Of a stretch of 55,576 nt of DNA, positions 9,160-17,547 are shown piece after piece. The stretch spans positions 1 through 55,576 of the forward strand of contig NZ_SJDL01000036.1 of the NCBI RefSeq assembly GCF_004327985.1, given 5' to 3'. This stretch comes from Marinobacter halodurans. GTDB lineage: Bacteria > Pseudomonadota > Gammaproteobacteria > Pseudomonadales > Oleiphilaceae. Position 1 is the stretch's first letter, and every line of letters starts with the position of its first letter. The position numbers and the translations under genes were made by a program. The notes under the pieces were generated by a model, which saw only the letters and a list, made by a program, of their open reading frames with translations, did no database searches and was not told the DNA's origin.

Positions 9160-10158
9160 TCATGACGGCAGGAAATTGATCGGGAAGCGAACCCTGCGCG
9201 TTTCGACATCGGCCGCGCCGAAGTTGAACAGGCGCACGCGCATCAGGATTTTCTGCTCCAGGCCCGGCGCGTCCAGTTCCGAACTGACAATCCGGCAGTT
9301 GGACACATGCCCGTCCGGCTCCACCGTGACTTCCAGCAGAACTTCACCTTCCAGTGCAGGATTCTTTCGTAACTCCCTGTTGTACAGAGAAAAGAGAACC
9401 GATTTCTGCTGATCGAAAACCCGCCGAATGTTGGCCATTGAGCGTTCTTCCGGTCCCGGATCCGGGGCGGCTTTCGCCCTGGTTTGCGGTTTCCGGGCCG
9501 GCTCCGGCGCGGCAACCTGCTTGACCTGGTGCTCCGCCAGGGCCACCTGCTCCGTCGGTCCCCTGACGTCCTGCACGCCGCCGCTGCGCTGCAGGGCGTC
9601 CGGTTCAGCCGTCTTTTTGGCCGCCGTGGCATGACGGGTATCGACGTTGGCCGACAGCCCAGTGTCGCCGGGTTCCGCGGCCAACGACTGCATGGCCGAG
9701 AGATCGTCCGACAACGCCATCAACCCGGATTTTGCAGCGACCGTTCGCGCCTGCTCCACCGTTTGTTTCGCCGGCTCGGCGGCAACCGCCGGTTTGGGTT
9801 TGGGCCCGGGCCTGGCAACGGGCTCGTGCTTGGGCGCTGGTTTCGGTTCAGGCTGAGGCTTCACCTCGGGCTTGGGCTTCTCCGGCTCCGGTTGGACAAC
9901 CGGCTTGGGTTCCGGCTTTTCCTGGATCAAGCGGGCCAGTTGGGGCGGCACCTGCTCCCGGGTCTGCCGATCCGGCTCCGGCAGGTCAATGCGCGGGATC
10001 CAGATGGCCAGCGGCACGAACAGCGCCAGGAACAGCAGCAACGACAATCCGAGACGCAGCCGCTCACCGGGCTCCCGGTCCCAGGGCAAACGCAGGGTCA
10101 CGCTGCCGGCGCCGGTCGTTGCCAGGGCCGCCTGATGCACGTCGATCCGGCTACCCAT
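9160..10158 (-). CDS. AgmX/TonB-like energy transducer
   Basis: A 332-residue protein with a short cytoplasmic N-terminus, one membrane helix at about residues 35-53, and a long Pro/Lys/Glu-rich stretch (many EPKP and KPEP units) typical of a periplasm-spanning rod. It ends in a C-terminal domain of AgmX/PglI or TonB type (GEVLLEVTVEPDGHVSNCRI to the end). AgmX is GltG of the Myxococcus gliding machine. It should couple the ExbB/ExbD motor to the outer envelope. The start is the ATG at 10158, overlapping the exbD2 stop by 8 bp; an upstream in-frame ATG would lie inside exbD2. It is the last gene of the operon. Confidence 0.8.
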   Translation of the reverse strand: MGSRIDVHQAALATTGAGSVTLRLPWDREPGERLRLGLSLLLFLALFVPLAIWIPRIDLPEPDRQTREQVPPQLARLIQEKPEPKPVVQPEPEKPKPEVKPQPEPKPAPKHEPVARPGPKPKPAVAAEPAKQTVEQARTVAAKSGLMALSDDLSAMQSLAAEPGDTGLSANVDTRHATAAKKTAEPDALQRSGGVQDVRGPTEQVALAEHQVKQVAAPEPARKPQTRAKAAPDPGPEERSMANIRRVFDQQKSVLFSLYNRELRKNPALEGEVLLEVTVEPDGHVSNCRIVSSELDAPGLEQKILMRVRLFNFGAADVETRRVRFPINFLPS

Positions 10159-10654
10159 TGGCCGCCCCTGCTTCGCCGGCTTGATGTTCCACAGCCAACC
10201 GAACCCGCCGGTAATCGGCATCGACACAGGTCTGCATGATACGACGCAGGTTATGGTACGCGGTGCCCTGGTCGGCCATCACGGTGATCTCCAGGCCTTC
10301 CGGCGGTACCCTATCCCGACGCTGTTTCTGATGCTGCAGCTCATCGAACAACCCGGCAACGTGATCGTCCCCGGCGCCGACCTCCTCCAGCCGCGCCACT
10401 TCCCGCCCCTGGACCCGGATCGAATCCCCGCTCACCTCGACCAGCAACGCCTCCTCACTGGGCTTTTCCGCGGTGGAGACCGGCAGTGACACATCACTCG
10501 CCTGCTGCATCACCTTCACGTCGGAAGAATTCACCATCAGGAAGAAGACGAGGATGGTGAAGATATCCATCAGTGACACGAGATTCAGGCCGCCAGCGCG
10601 ATGCATGCGGCTGTAGTGACGCTGGATCCGGCGGGCCCGGCGTGACGACCTCAT
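10151..10654 (-). CDS. ExbD/TolR-family protein (copy 2, with membrane Asp)
   Basis: A 167-residue biopolymer transporter subunit. A basic N-terminus is followed by one membrane helix beginning LNLVSLMDIFTILVFFLMV, with the conserved ion-carrying aspartate at residue 30, then a periplasmic domain. ExbD/TolR dimers sit in the pore of the ExbB/TolQ pentamer and use proton flow to do work on the envelope. The start overlaps the stop of the first exbD copy by 4 bp (ATGA), indicating translational coupling. This copy keeps the Asp that the other copy lacks. Confidence 0.92.
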   Translation of the reverse strand: MRSSRRARRIQRHYSRMHRAGGLNLVSLMDIFTILVFFLMVNSSDVKVMQQASDVSLPVSTAEKPSEEALLVEVSGDSIRVQGREVARLEEVGAGDDHVAGLFDELQHQKQRRDRVPPEGLEITVMADQGTAYHNLRRIMQTCVDADYRRVRLAVEHQAGEAGAANG

Positions 10655-11184
10655 GGCCGGCCTCCGGTGAGCGGATGGTCCGTCACGGCGCTGATCCGGA
10701 GATCGTCCGGGGCATCGCCCAGTGACACGTCCGGAAACAGCTCGGCTTCCACGACGCTGGCGGCCACCACCGCGGGATAGGAGCGCACCGTATCCATGGC
10801 CGTGACCAGGGTCTGGTAGTCCACCGCGCCGCCAAGCCGCAGGACGATGTCGGTCTTCTCCGGCATCCGCTGCTTGATGGCCTGGAGGGTGGTCCTGAGG
10901 CCCGCAAAATCCTGCTTCCCCTCCCGCAACGGCAGACTGCGAATGATGCCGCGCTCACTGTCGGCTACCCGCATGCCACCGGGCACCAACACCACTTCCA
11001 GACGGAAATGGTCCGGGTCCGGCACCTCGCCTTTCGCCAGCCCGGGAAAATCCAGCTCGATCATCCGGATCTGGGTAAATACCATGCCCAGCAGCAGAAC
11101 CGGCACCAGCACGATCATCAGGTTCATGAAGGCGGTGATATCCAGTTCCGGAGTGCTGTTCAGTCGACGGTGTCTGCGTCGCAT
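10651..11184 (-). CDS. ExbD/TolR-family protein (copy 1, membrane Asp replaced)
   Basis: A 177-residue ExbD-type protein. The N-terminus MRRRHRRLNSTPELDITAFMN leads into a single membrane helix (about residues 19-37) and a periplasmic domain. Aligned on the family pattern N-V-T-P-x-x-D-V-M-L-V-L, residue 21 is Asn where the proton-carrying Asp is expected; an Asp sits six residues earlier. The fold should be kept but the usual proton relay is altered. It lies 16 bp after exbB and overlaps the second exbD. Gene pairs of this kind occur in Agl/Nfs-like systems, where two TolR proteins work with one TolQ. Confidence 0.9.
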   Translation of the reverse strand: MRRRHRRLNSTPELDITAFMNLMIVLVPVLLLGMVFTQIRMIELDFPGLAKGEVPDPDHFRLEVVLVPGGMRVADSERGIIRSLPLREGKQDFAGLRTTLQAIKQRMPEKTDIVLRLGGAVDYQTLVTAMDTVRSYPAVVAASVVEAELFPDVSLGDAPDDLRISAVTDHPLTGGRP

Positions 11185-11200
11185 GGGCGCGCGATCCCTG

Positions 11201-11842
11201 TCAGGAGGCCTGGGCCTGGTGTTCGGAGACGGTGTTCAGGAACTTGACGCCGGCCATTTCGAAGCTATCGACCAGCTCGTTGGTGCGGGTCTGGAGCAAG
11301 GCGTGGAAGAGCAGCAACGGAATCGCCGCTATCAGGCCAAAGGCGGTGGTGTTCATGGCGACGGAAATACTCTGGGACAGCAGGGTCGCCTTCTCGGCGG
11401 GGTCGGCATTGGCGACGGCGGTAAAGGCGGCGATCAGGCCGATGATGGTGCCCAGCAAACCCAGCAGCGTGGAGATGTTGGCTAGGGTCGCCAGGTATTG
11501 GGTGCGTTTTTCCAGGCGGGGCAACACTTCCATCAGCCCCTCCTCCATGGCGTACTCGATCTCCTCCCGGCGCTGGTTGCCCAGCAACCGCCCCAACCCC
11601 GCGCCCAGGATGCCGGCGATGGCGCTGCCGGAGCTGTTGGCCGCCTGCATCGCCCGCTTGTAATCCCGCTTCTGCAGCAGCGGCAGGATACCCGTTTCAA
11701 AGGCCCGTCGGTTGGCACGGCGCACCATCGCCAGGTAGACAAAGCGCTCCAGCGCAATCGCCAGGCCGACGATCAGCACCAGCGCGATGGGATACATGAA
11801 CGGGCCGCCGTTCTGGAAAAAGCGAATGATGGTTTCAAGCAT
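11201..11842 (-). CDS. MotA/TolQ/ExbB proton channel protein
   Basis: A 213-residue membrane protein with three helices. The first is at about residues 15-37. The second and third contain the family signatures LANISTLLGLLGTIIGLIAAF and SVAMNTTAFGLIAAIPLLLFH, including the polar residues that line the ion path. It would form the pentameric stator around the two ExbD proteins. It follows the 119-residue gene after a 100-bp gap holding a hairpin, and starts the four-gene motor block exbB-exbD-exbD-agmX-like. It is closer to AglR/TolQ-type stators of trans-envelope systems than to flagellar MotA; that judgment is by length and context. Confidence 0.93.
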   Translation of the reverse strand: MLETIIRFFQNGGPFMYPIALVLIVGLAIALERFVYLAMVRRANRRAFETGILPLLQKRDYKRAMQAANSSGSAIAGILGAGLGRLLGNQRREEIEYAMEEGLMEVLPRLEKRTQYLATLANISTLLGLLGTIIGLIAAFTAVANADPAEKATLLSQSISVAMNTTAFGLIAAIPLLLFHALLQTRTNELVDSFEMAGVKFLNTVSEHQAQAS

Positions 11843-11882
11843 GGGATGAGCTCCGCCGTCTGCTACGGTCTTGTTCCTGGCG

Positions 11883-11921
11883 CCCCTGAAGGCCGGAGAT
11901 CACTCCGGCGACATTCAGGGG
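11883..11921 (-). other. Intra-operon stem-loop upstream of exbB
   Basis: CCCCTGAA (11883-11890) and TTCAGGGG (11914-11921) are perfect inverted arms. Between them CCGGAG and CTCCGG form an inner hairpin. No T-tract follows on the minus strand, so it is not a classic terminator. It may be an mRNA processing or stability element separating the TPR block from the motor block. Confidence 0.45.
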
Positions 11922-11943
11922 CTTCCTTGTTCGGATGAATTGG

Positions 11944-12303
11944 CTAGTGTCCCGCCCCGAGTGGCTCACCCAGGGGATCCAGCGTCCGTCGAAACGCGCC
12001 GTGGCGCTTCAGGGCGTAGGGATCGACCGGATCCAGCAGGCCATCCGGGGCCAGCCGAAGCGGCTCGCGGTTGCGCCGGGAGATGCTGGGCGGCTGCCAG
12101 GGCAGGATGTTGAGTACCCGGGGATAGTCATCGTCCGCCTGTACCGAAATGCCCTCCACGGTCAGCGCAACCGGGGCCTCGGACGTCGACGACGCCTTCC
12201 TGGGCGCCGCATCGGCCCAAACCGGTACACCTGTGCCAATCGCCGTGATCCAGCATGCCAGTATTGGCGCCCGAAAAACGCGATGGATATCAAAGATCGC
12301 CAT
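11944..12303 (-). CDS. Small secreted protein of unknown function
   Basis: 119 residues. A basic and then hydrophobic N-terminus (residues 1-30, ending VPVWADAAP) looks like a signal peptide with cleavage after ADA or nearby. The remainder is proline- and charge-rich, with VEGISVQADDDYPRVLNILPW as its most ordered segment; no family is recognised. The ATG begins one base after the TGA of the TPR lipoprotein gene, so it is probably translated in coupling with it. Its position inside the operon suggests a periplasmic accessory of the ExbB/ExbD machine. That it is a real gene rests mainly on the tight junction and the signal peptide. Confidence 0.6.
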   Translation of the reverse strand: MAIFDIHRVFRAPILACWITAIGTGVPVWADAAPRKASSTSEAPVALTVEGISVQADDDYPRVLNILPWQPPSISRRNREPLRLAPDGLLDPVDPYALKRHGAFRRTLDPLGEPLGAGH

Positions 12304-12304
12304 T

Positions 12305-12937
12305 TCAGTTCACCCGCCGTTCCAGATCCGCAATCCACCCGGCGACCTGGGCCTTGCGCTCGTCCGTCAGCGTCTGGTAGATGCGGTAATGTTCCAGGGC
12401 CGTGGGCAGGTCCAGCAGGTAAAGTTCCGCCAGTACGGCCAGGTTGAAATGCAACTGCGGTGAGTCCGGATGCCGCGCCAGCGCCGTCTGCAGCAGGTCC
12501 CGGGCCTCGGTAAACTGCCCCTGCCTCTCGAGCATCAACGCCAGGTTATTGGCCGCCATGGACTCCGCCGGATCCAGCGCCAATGCCGCCCGATAGGCGG
12601 CCATTGCCGGGTCCCTCCGGTCTTCCTGCTGCAGGATCCATCCCAGGCGCGCGGCGACGACGGCACTGTCCGGACGTTCCCCGCGCAACTGGCGCAGGCG
12701 CTGCTCGGCACCGGGCAGGTCGCCGACGGCACTGCGCTTGAGCGCCTCGTCCAACTGGAGGTGCTGGGCCTCCGTCAGAGGTTCAGCAACCTTGGGCGGC
12801 GCCTTTGTTGTCTCCGCCCGGGATGGCTCCCCGGTTCCGGGGGTGGACGCACAGCCGGCCATAAGCAGCACCAGGGCCATCCAAACAACGCCCGTCCGGA
12901 CTCCCGCCAGGCCTCTACCGGGTGTCGGCGCGGGCAT
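12305..12937 (-). CDS. TPR-repeat lipoprotein
   Basis: 210 residues. The N-terminal signal ends in the lipobox LLMAGC, so the mature protein should be a lipid-anchored outer-membrane or periplasmic protein. From about residue 55 it has tetratricopeptide-like helical pairs (GWILQQEDRRDPAMAAYRAA, NNLALMLERQGQFTEARDLL, HFNLAVLAELYLLDLPTALE), a fold for protein-protein contact. The start is the ATG at 12937, with a strong GGGGAGG 6 nt upstream; it overlaps the end of the preceding gene by 23 bp. It could correspond to the small TPR lipoprotein (GltE-like) of Glt/Nfs complexes, but that is inference from context. Confidence 0.85.
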   Translation of the reverse strand: MPAPTPGRGLAGVRTGVVWMALVLLMAGCASTPGTGEPSRAETTKAPPKVAEPLTEAQHLQLDEALKRSAVGDLPGAEQRLRQLRGERPDSAVVAARLGWILQQEDRRDPAMAAYRAALALDPAESMAANNLALMLERQGQFTEARDLLQTALARHPDSPQLHFNLAVLAELYLLDLPTALEHYRIYQTLTDERKAQVAGWIADLERRVN

Positions 12938-15719
12938 AATCCACCTCCCCTGTGGTCCAGTTGATCCACTCCGCATCCCGCTTGTAGCGGCCGGGGTACA
13001 TCTGCCCCAGTACGTCGAGACTGCGACGCACCCACCGGTTGTAGACGCCATCGGCGATAAGCTGGTGATTGCGGGCGTGCAGGTCGATCGCCTTTTCCTC
13101 GAACGGATACGCCTGTTCTTCCAGCAACACGCCATACTGGGCCTGCTCCAGTTCATTGAGCGTGCCGGGGCGTTCAGAATCCATGATGTCCCGGGCCAGC
13201 TTGCGGAACAGCTCCGCCTCGCCATACAGCGCCTGGGAGCGGGCGGTATCATCGCCGAGCCTGCGGGCCTGGTCGTATCTCGCGACAGCGGCTTCCAGGG
13301 CACGGCGCTTGGCTTTCAGCGATGTTTTCAGTGGCAGGACAAGGGCGATGCCATTAAAGCGTTCAGCTTCCCGGTCGGCCAACACCAGCGCAGCGTTGGC
13401 CGCCCACGCCAGGGTCTCCGGGGAATGCCACTCGCTGGCGAGTTCCTGCTCCAGCAACGCCTGGCGCATGGCCGGCGCGGATGACGACGCCACGATGAGC
13501 TGATGGCGCAAACGCTGCTGACGTCCGTGTTCTTCGGCGTTGCCCGGCGCCGGCGCCTGGGCCAGGTAATCGCTGATGATCGCGTGTGCCCGCCCCGCAT
13601 CCCCGGCGTCCAGCAACAGGTCGGCGGCCTGCAGGCGATCGTCCCAGGGCGCCGGGGCATTTTCGGCACGCTGGAGCAGTTCCTCCGCCGCCTGCGCCGG
13701 TTGCCCGGCCGAAGTGTAGGCCAGCACCAGTTTGCCGCTGACGCCTTCGGTCAGCTCCGCCCCGGGATAGTCGTGACGGAAGGCCTGCAACGCATCGATA
13801 GCCGGCTCCCACTGCGCCGACTCGAGCATCATCGTGGCAGCATCGTAACGGGCGTTCATGGCAATTTTCGCGTCCGGGGACACCGCCGGAATGCGTTGGA
13901 GGGAGGCAATGGCCTCTGCATTCTGGCCATTGGCCTCCTGCACCTCCGCCTGCCGGTAGATCGACCGGGCCAGTTGGTTCCGGGTTTCGGCGACCTCCGC
14001 CGCAGGCATCGGGCGGCTGTCCGACGCCGCCAGTGCCAGGGCCTGCCGGTAGGCCTGTTCCGCCTCGGGGTATTGACTGGTCTGGTAGGCAATCTGGCCC
14101 AGAACCAGATAGGCGGCTCGTTGGTCCTCCACCGCGGCCTGCCCGGATTCGGTGACCTGCAGCGCCTCCCGACGAGCCTCGGCGTCATTACCCGCGGCCA
14201 GCAACCGGTTCGCCAGGTCCGCCCGGGCTGGTGCTGCCCGTTGATCGTCCGGGAACACCCGGGCAAACCGGTCGACAGCTTCCGTCAGGGACTCGTCAGC
14301 GGCCGGTGATGGCTGCTTACGGTATTCCAGTACCGCCGCCCAGGCCGCATCCGCCGCGCCGCCGAAATCCGGGGCCTGGTAGCCGGCCTTCTCGAAGAAG
14401 GCCGTGGCCCGGTCACTGTTGCCGGCCTGGAGCCAGGCGTCCCCGGCCAGACGCCAGAAACGTCCGGCGTCTGTCGGGGTGCCCGCCTGCCCATTCACAT
14501 CCCCCAGACGGCCGTAGTAGCGGCCGGCATCGGCAAAGCCCTTTGAGCCTGCCGCACCGGCTTTCCGGCCGGATGCATGGTAGAGCGCGTCGGCCACCTG
14601 CCCTGCCAGCTTCCGCCAGGTAACCTGCTCGCTTGCCGAAAGTGCGGCGTAGGCGGCTGGTGCGGCGTAAGCCTGTACGTAATCTTCCCGGGCCTGCCGG
14701 GCTTCCCGATCAAACCCGCCGGCCTCCCAGACTGCCACAATCTGGGCCCGCATGGCCGCCGCCCGGGGGTGTGCCGGATTCCGGTCGATAAAATGCCGGT
14801 TGACGGCAGCACTGTCGGCATAGCGTTGCTTGGCCAGGTAGTAATCCGCCAGTCGGTCGTAAAGGAGGTAGTCGTAGGCGCGCCCGCCTTCGCGAGCGAG
14901 CATCCGATCGAGGGTCCCGGCCCCGTCGCGCTGGGCGGCCATCAGCGCCAGGATGCGGAAGGTGTCGTTGACCAGGTCCTCGCTCCCACCGGCCAGTGCC
15001 GCGAAATTATCGGACCGGTCGCGATAGCCATCCAGCACCGCCAGGAACGTGTGACTGGCCCGCTCCCGGGCCTGCTGCTTGTACTGGCTCCAACCGAGCA
15101 TGTACAGCGCCTTCTGCTGCAGCCCGGCGTTGTCACCACCGTCGATGACCCGCTGGTACGCCTGCTCGGCCTCGGCGTAGGCGCCGCGGGAAAACGCATC
15201 CTCGGCAATCCGGAAACGGGCCTCGGTAGCCAGCGAGGACTGCGGATACAGCCCCACCAGCTGCCGCAGTCGCTTGATGGACTGCTCGTCCTCGCCAATG
15301 AACGCGTAGGCCTTGGCAGTCTGGTAGAGCAGCTCGTCCAGGCGCCCCTGGTAGCGCCCTTCGCTGACGATCATCTCGTAGCTCTTCAGCGCTTCCCGGT
15401 AGATCACCGCTTCCTGCTGGGGCGTCAGCTCCAGGCTGGCGCCGGCCCGTGAATGCAAACTGGTGAGCCGGTGCAACGCGTCGATCCGCACTTCCGGTTC
15501 TTCCGCTTCCTCGAACAGCCGCTTGTAGCGCCGCGCCACTTCTTTCACGGAGATGGCCGGTAGCTGCTGGGAGGACATCTCCAGGAAGATCGGTCGCATC
15601 TCGCCGATGGTTTCGCCGTCCTCGCCCAGGTTCACCTGGAAACTGCCCTTGCCACCGGCGCCGTAACACCCCAGCGGCAGCAGCAGGCCCAGCAGGGTCA
15701 CCATCAGCCGCCGGCTCAC
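12915..15719 (-). CDS. Large TPR-repeat lipoprotein, envelope machine component
   Basis: 934 residues. The N-terminus is a lipoprotein signal with lipobox LLPLGC (Cys at residue 18). The rest is almost entirely TPR-type helical repeats, for example near residues 195-215 (AFSRGAYAEAEQAYQRVIDG) and in the middle (QIAYQTSQYPEAEQAYRQAL). The start is GTG, whose bases overlap the TGA of the upstream gene, with GGAGG 6 nt before it. Large TPR proteins of this size (GltD/NfsD class) are part of Agl-Glt gliding and Nfs spore-coat machines. The likely role is a periplasmic or outer-membrane scaffold. The family match is by architecture, not residue-level homology. Confidence 0.82.
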   Translation of the reverse strand: MSRRLMVTLLGLLLPLGCYGAGGKGSFQVNLGEDGETIGEMRPIFLEMSSQQLPAISVKEVARRYKRLFEEAEEPEVRIDALHRLTSLHSRAGASLELTPQQEAVIYREALKSYEMIVSEGRYQGRLDELLYQTAKAYAFIGEDEQSIKRLRQLVGLYPQSSLATEARFRIAEDAFSRGAYAEAEQAYQRVIDGGDNAGLQQKALYMLGWSQYKQQARERASHTFLAVLDGYRDRSDNFAALAGGSEDLVNDTFRILALMAAQRDGAGTLDRMLAREGGRAYDYLLYDRLADYYLAKQRYADSAAVNRHFIDRNPAHPRAAAMRAQIVAVWEAGGFDREARQAREDYVQAYAAPAAYAALSASEQVTWRKLAGQVADALYHASGRKAGAAGSKGFADAGRYYGRLGDVNGQAGTPTDAGRFWRLAGDAWLQAGNSDRATAFFEKAGYQAPDFGGAADAAWAAVLEYRKQPSPAADESLTEAVDRFARVFPDDQRAAPARADLANRLLAAGNDAEARREALQVTESGQAAVEDQRAAYLVLGQIAYQTSQYPEAEQAYRQALALAASDSRPMPAAEVAETRNQLARSIYRQAEVQEANGQNAEAIASLQRIPAVSPDAKIAMNARYDAATMMLESAQWEPAIDALQAFRHDYPGAELTEGVSGKLVLAYTSAGQPAQAAEELLQRAENAPAPWDDRLQAADLLLDAGDAGRAHAIISDYLAQAPAPGNAEEHGRQQRLRHQLIVASSSAPAMRQALLEQELASEWHSPETLAWAANAALVLADREAERFNGIALVLPLKTSLKAKRRALEAAVARYDQARRLGDDTARSQALYGEAELFRKLARDIMDSERPGTLNELEQAQYGVLLEEQAYPFEEKAIDLHARNHQLIADGVYNRWVRRSLDVLGQMYPGRYKRDAEWINWTTGEVDYARADTR

Positions 15720-17536
15720 TGGTCACCTCCGGTCCTGCCGGATGCCGCGTTATTCAGTGCCAGGTGTTCATACAGGTGGGCCAATTGCTGCTCGCTGCGA
15801 TCCAGGTGGGCATTCATTTGGGATGCCTGGTCGTCCAGGAACGCCATCAAGCGCTGGTCCAGTTGGTCACCCACCTGCTCGCGCATCGACTCTACCCGCA
15901 TAATCAGCGACTGCGTTTGCGAACGGGCCGCTTTCACCCGGCTCAGCAGTTCGCGGAAACGCTCCGGGGTCCGGTTCAATTCGCTGTCAAACCGCTTGTA
16001 GGCGGTTTTGGCCGCATCCAGCGAGCCTGAAATCGAAGCCAGATGGCTGGCGTGCTCCCGCCGGGCACGGTCAAACCCTTCCTGGGCCTTCCAGGTCAGC
16101 ACCCCTTCCAGGCGATCCAGCCGCGCCTGTTCTTCCGGTGTCAGGTTCTTTTGCGAGCGGATCCGGCGAATCCGGGCCAGTTTATCAGCGGTTTCGCCGG
16201 TCGCCAGATCCGCCACCTGCCCCTGTTCGCCGGCATCGTCAAGCCGGGCCTGCAGGGTTTGCAGTCGCTGGCTCAGCCGCTCGATACCCTCACCCACCCG
16301 GGCGATCCGGGCGCTGTTACCCTGGTGGGAGACCTGCTTGAGCCGCCCCTTCAACATGCCCTCAAAGACATCCAGGTCCGACAGGCGACGCTGCAACTGT
16401 CGTTCCATGCGGGTCAACCCGGCGACGTCCCTGACCGCCTGCTGGGCATCGGGGTGTTCCATGAAGTGTATGAGGTAGGCCAGCCGCGGCTGGGTCAGGG
16501 TTTTACTGTCGACCAGGAACCACTCCACGTCATCCCGGCCGGCGGAGCGGACCATTGCTTCATAGCCACCCTGTTCACGGACCTGCCCGCGCAGCGTGCG
16601 CAGGGTCACCAGTTCCCCTTCGAAAGCGGAAATGGCCGCCAGATAGGCTTCGCCGGCCTGGCCCAGGTAGCCGGATTCGTCGTAACCGCGCCCCATACCC
16701 AGCCAGGCGTCCGCCGCGCCGGGAAAACCCAGGGGGAATTTGCGGGCGCGGTGCCAGGACTGCATGGCGCTGCGGTAGTTGTCCTTGCGGGCCAGGGCCA
16801 GGCCATGAAGATAAAGGGCCTGTGGAGTGTAGTAGCCGTTCAGGGTCACCTTGTTGAGGAACGACAGCGCTTTATCCGGGTCGTCACTGCGCAGGGCCAG
16901 GTAGCCCGCGGTCACCTGGATACGCTGGAGCAGTTCCGGATAGTCGGTCGCGGCCTCATCACCCAGCATGGCGCGCGCAACCCGCAACGCAATCAGGCTG
17001 CGGGCGGTATCGCTATCCTGGCGGGCGTAGGCGGTCGCCAGATTCAGGTAGCCCATCGCCGTCCAATAGCCATCCGGGCTTTTCCCCAGGATCTGCCCGG
17101 CCCGATCGTAGGCTTCCGATTCGATGGCGGCCTCAGCCAACAGGTAGGCGGCCTCCAGGCCTTCAGCCTGGCGTGAACGCCGCACCAGGACGGTCAGGGC
17201 GTCGTAGGCGGCCTGGTTGTCACCCAGTTGAAGCTGGCTCCTGGCCAGGGCCAGCAACGCAGGGTCGGACAACGCCTGGCCGTCGCTCCGGACCGCCAGC
17301 AAGGCATCGCGGGCCTTCGCGGCAATCCCCATCCGGGCGTAGGCCTCGCCCCGCAGCATACCGGACTGCGGTGAGGTATCGTTCCAGATCTCATGCAACG
17401 CTCGATCGGCGTGACCGACCAGCAGCTCATAGCGCGCCACGTCCCGGATCCGGTCACTGCGATTCACGGCATCGGCCCGGGCCGGCCCCGTGGGCAGCAT
17501 GGTGGCGGCGAAGACAAGCGACAGCACAGCTCTCAT
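15716..17536 (-). CDS. Secreted TPR / coiled-coil protein
   Basis: 606 residues with an N-terminal signal peptide (MRAVLSLVFAATMLPTGPARADA). The first half holds TPR-like repeats (residues about 30-290). The second half, from about residue 370, is rich in Arg, Glu, Gln and Leu and reads as long coiled coils (RMERQLQRRLSDLDVFEGML, EGIERLSQRLQTLQARLDDA). The ATG at 17536 has GAGG about 9 nt upstream. A GTG at 17557 that overlaps the previous gene is possible but has no ribosome binding site. It is encoded second in the operon, between the small periplasmic protein and the large TPR lipoprotein. A periplasmic scaffold role is inferred. Confidence 0.8.
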   Translation of the reverse strand: MRAVLSLVFAATMLPTGPARADAVNRSDRIRDVARYELLVGHADRALHEIWNDTSPQSGMLRGEAYARMGIAAKARDALLAVRSDGQALSDPALLALARSQLQLGDNQAAYDALTVLVRRSRQAEGLEAAYLLAEAAIESEAYDRAGQILGKSPDGYWTAMGYLNLATAYARQDSDTARSLIALRVARAMLGDEAATDYPELLQRIQVTAGYLALRSDDPDKALSFLNKVTLNGYYTPQALYLHGLALARKDNYRSAMQSWHRARKFPLGFPGAADAWLGMGRGYDESGYLGQAGEAYLAAISAFEGELVTLRTLRGQVREQGGYEAMVRSAGRDDVEWFLVDSKTLTQPRLAYLIHFMEHPDAQQAVRDVAGLTRMERQLQRRLSDLDVFEGMLKGRLKQVSHQGNSARIARVGEGIERLSQRLQTLQARLDDAGEQGQVADLATGETADKLARIRRIRSQKNLTPEEQARLDRLEGVLTWKAQEGFDRARREHASHLASISGSLDAAKTAYKRFDSELNRTPERFRELLSRVKAARSQTQSLIMRVESMREQVGDQLDQRLMAFLDDQASQMNAHLDRSEQQLAHLYEHLALNNAASGRTGGDQ

Positions 17537-17547
17537 GCCGAACCGCC

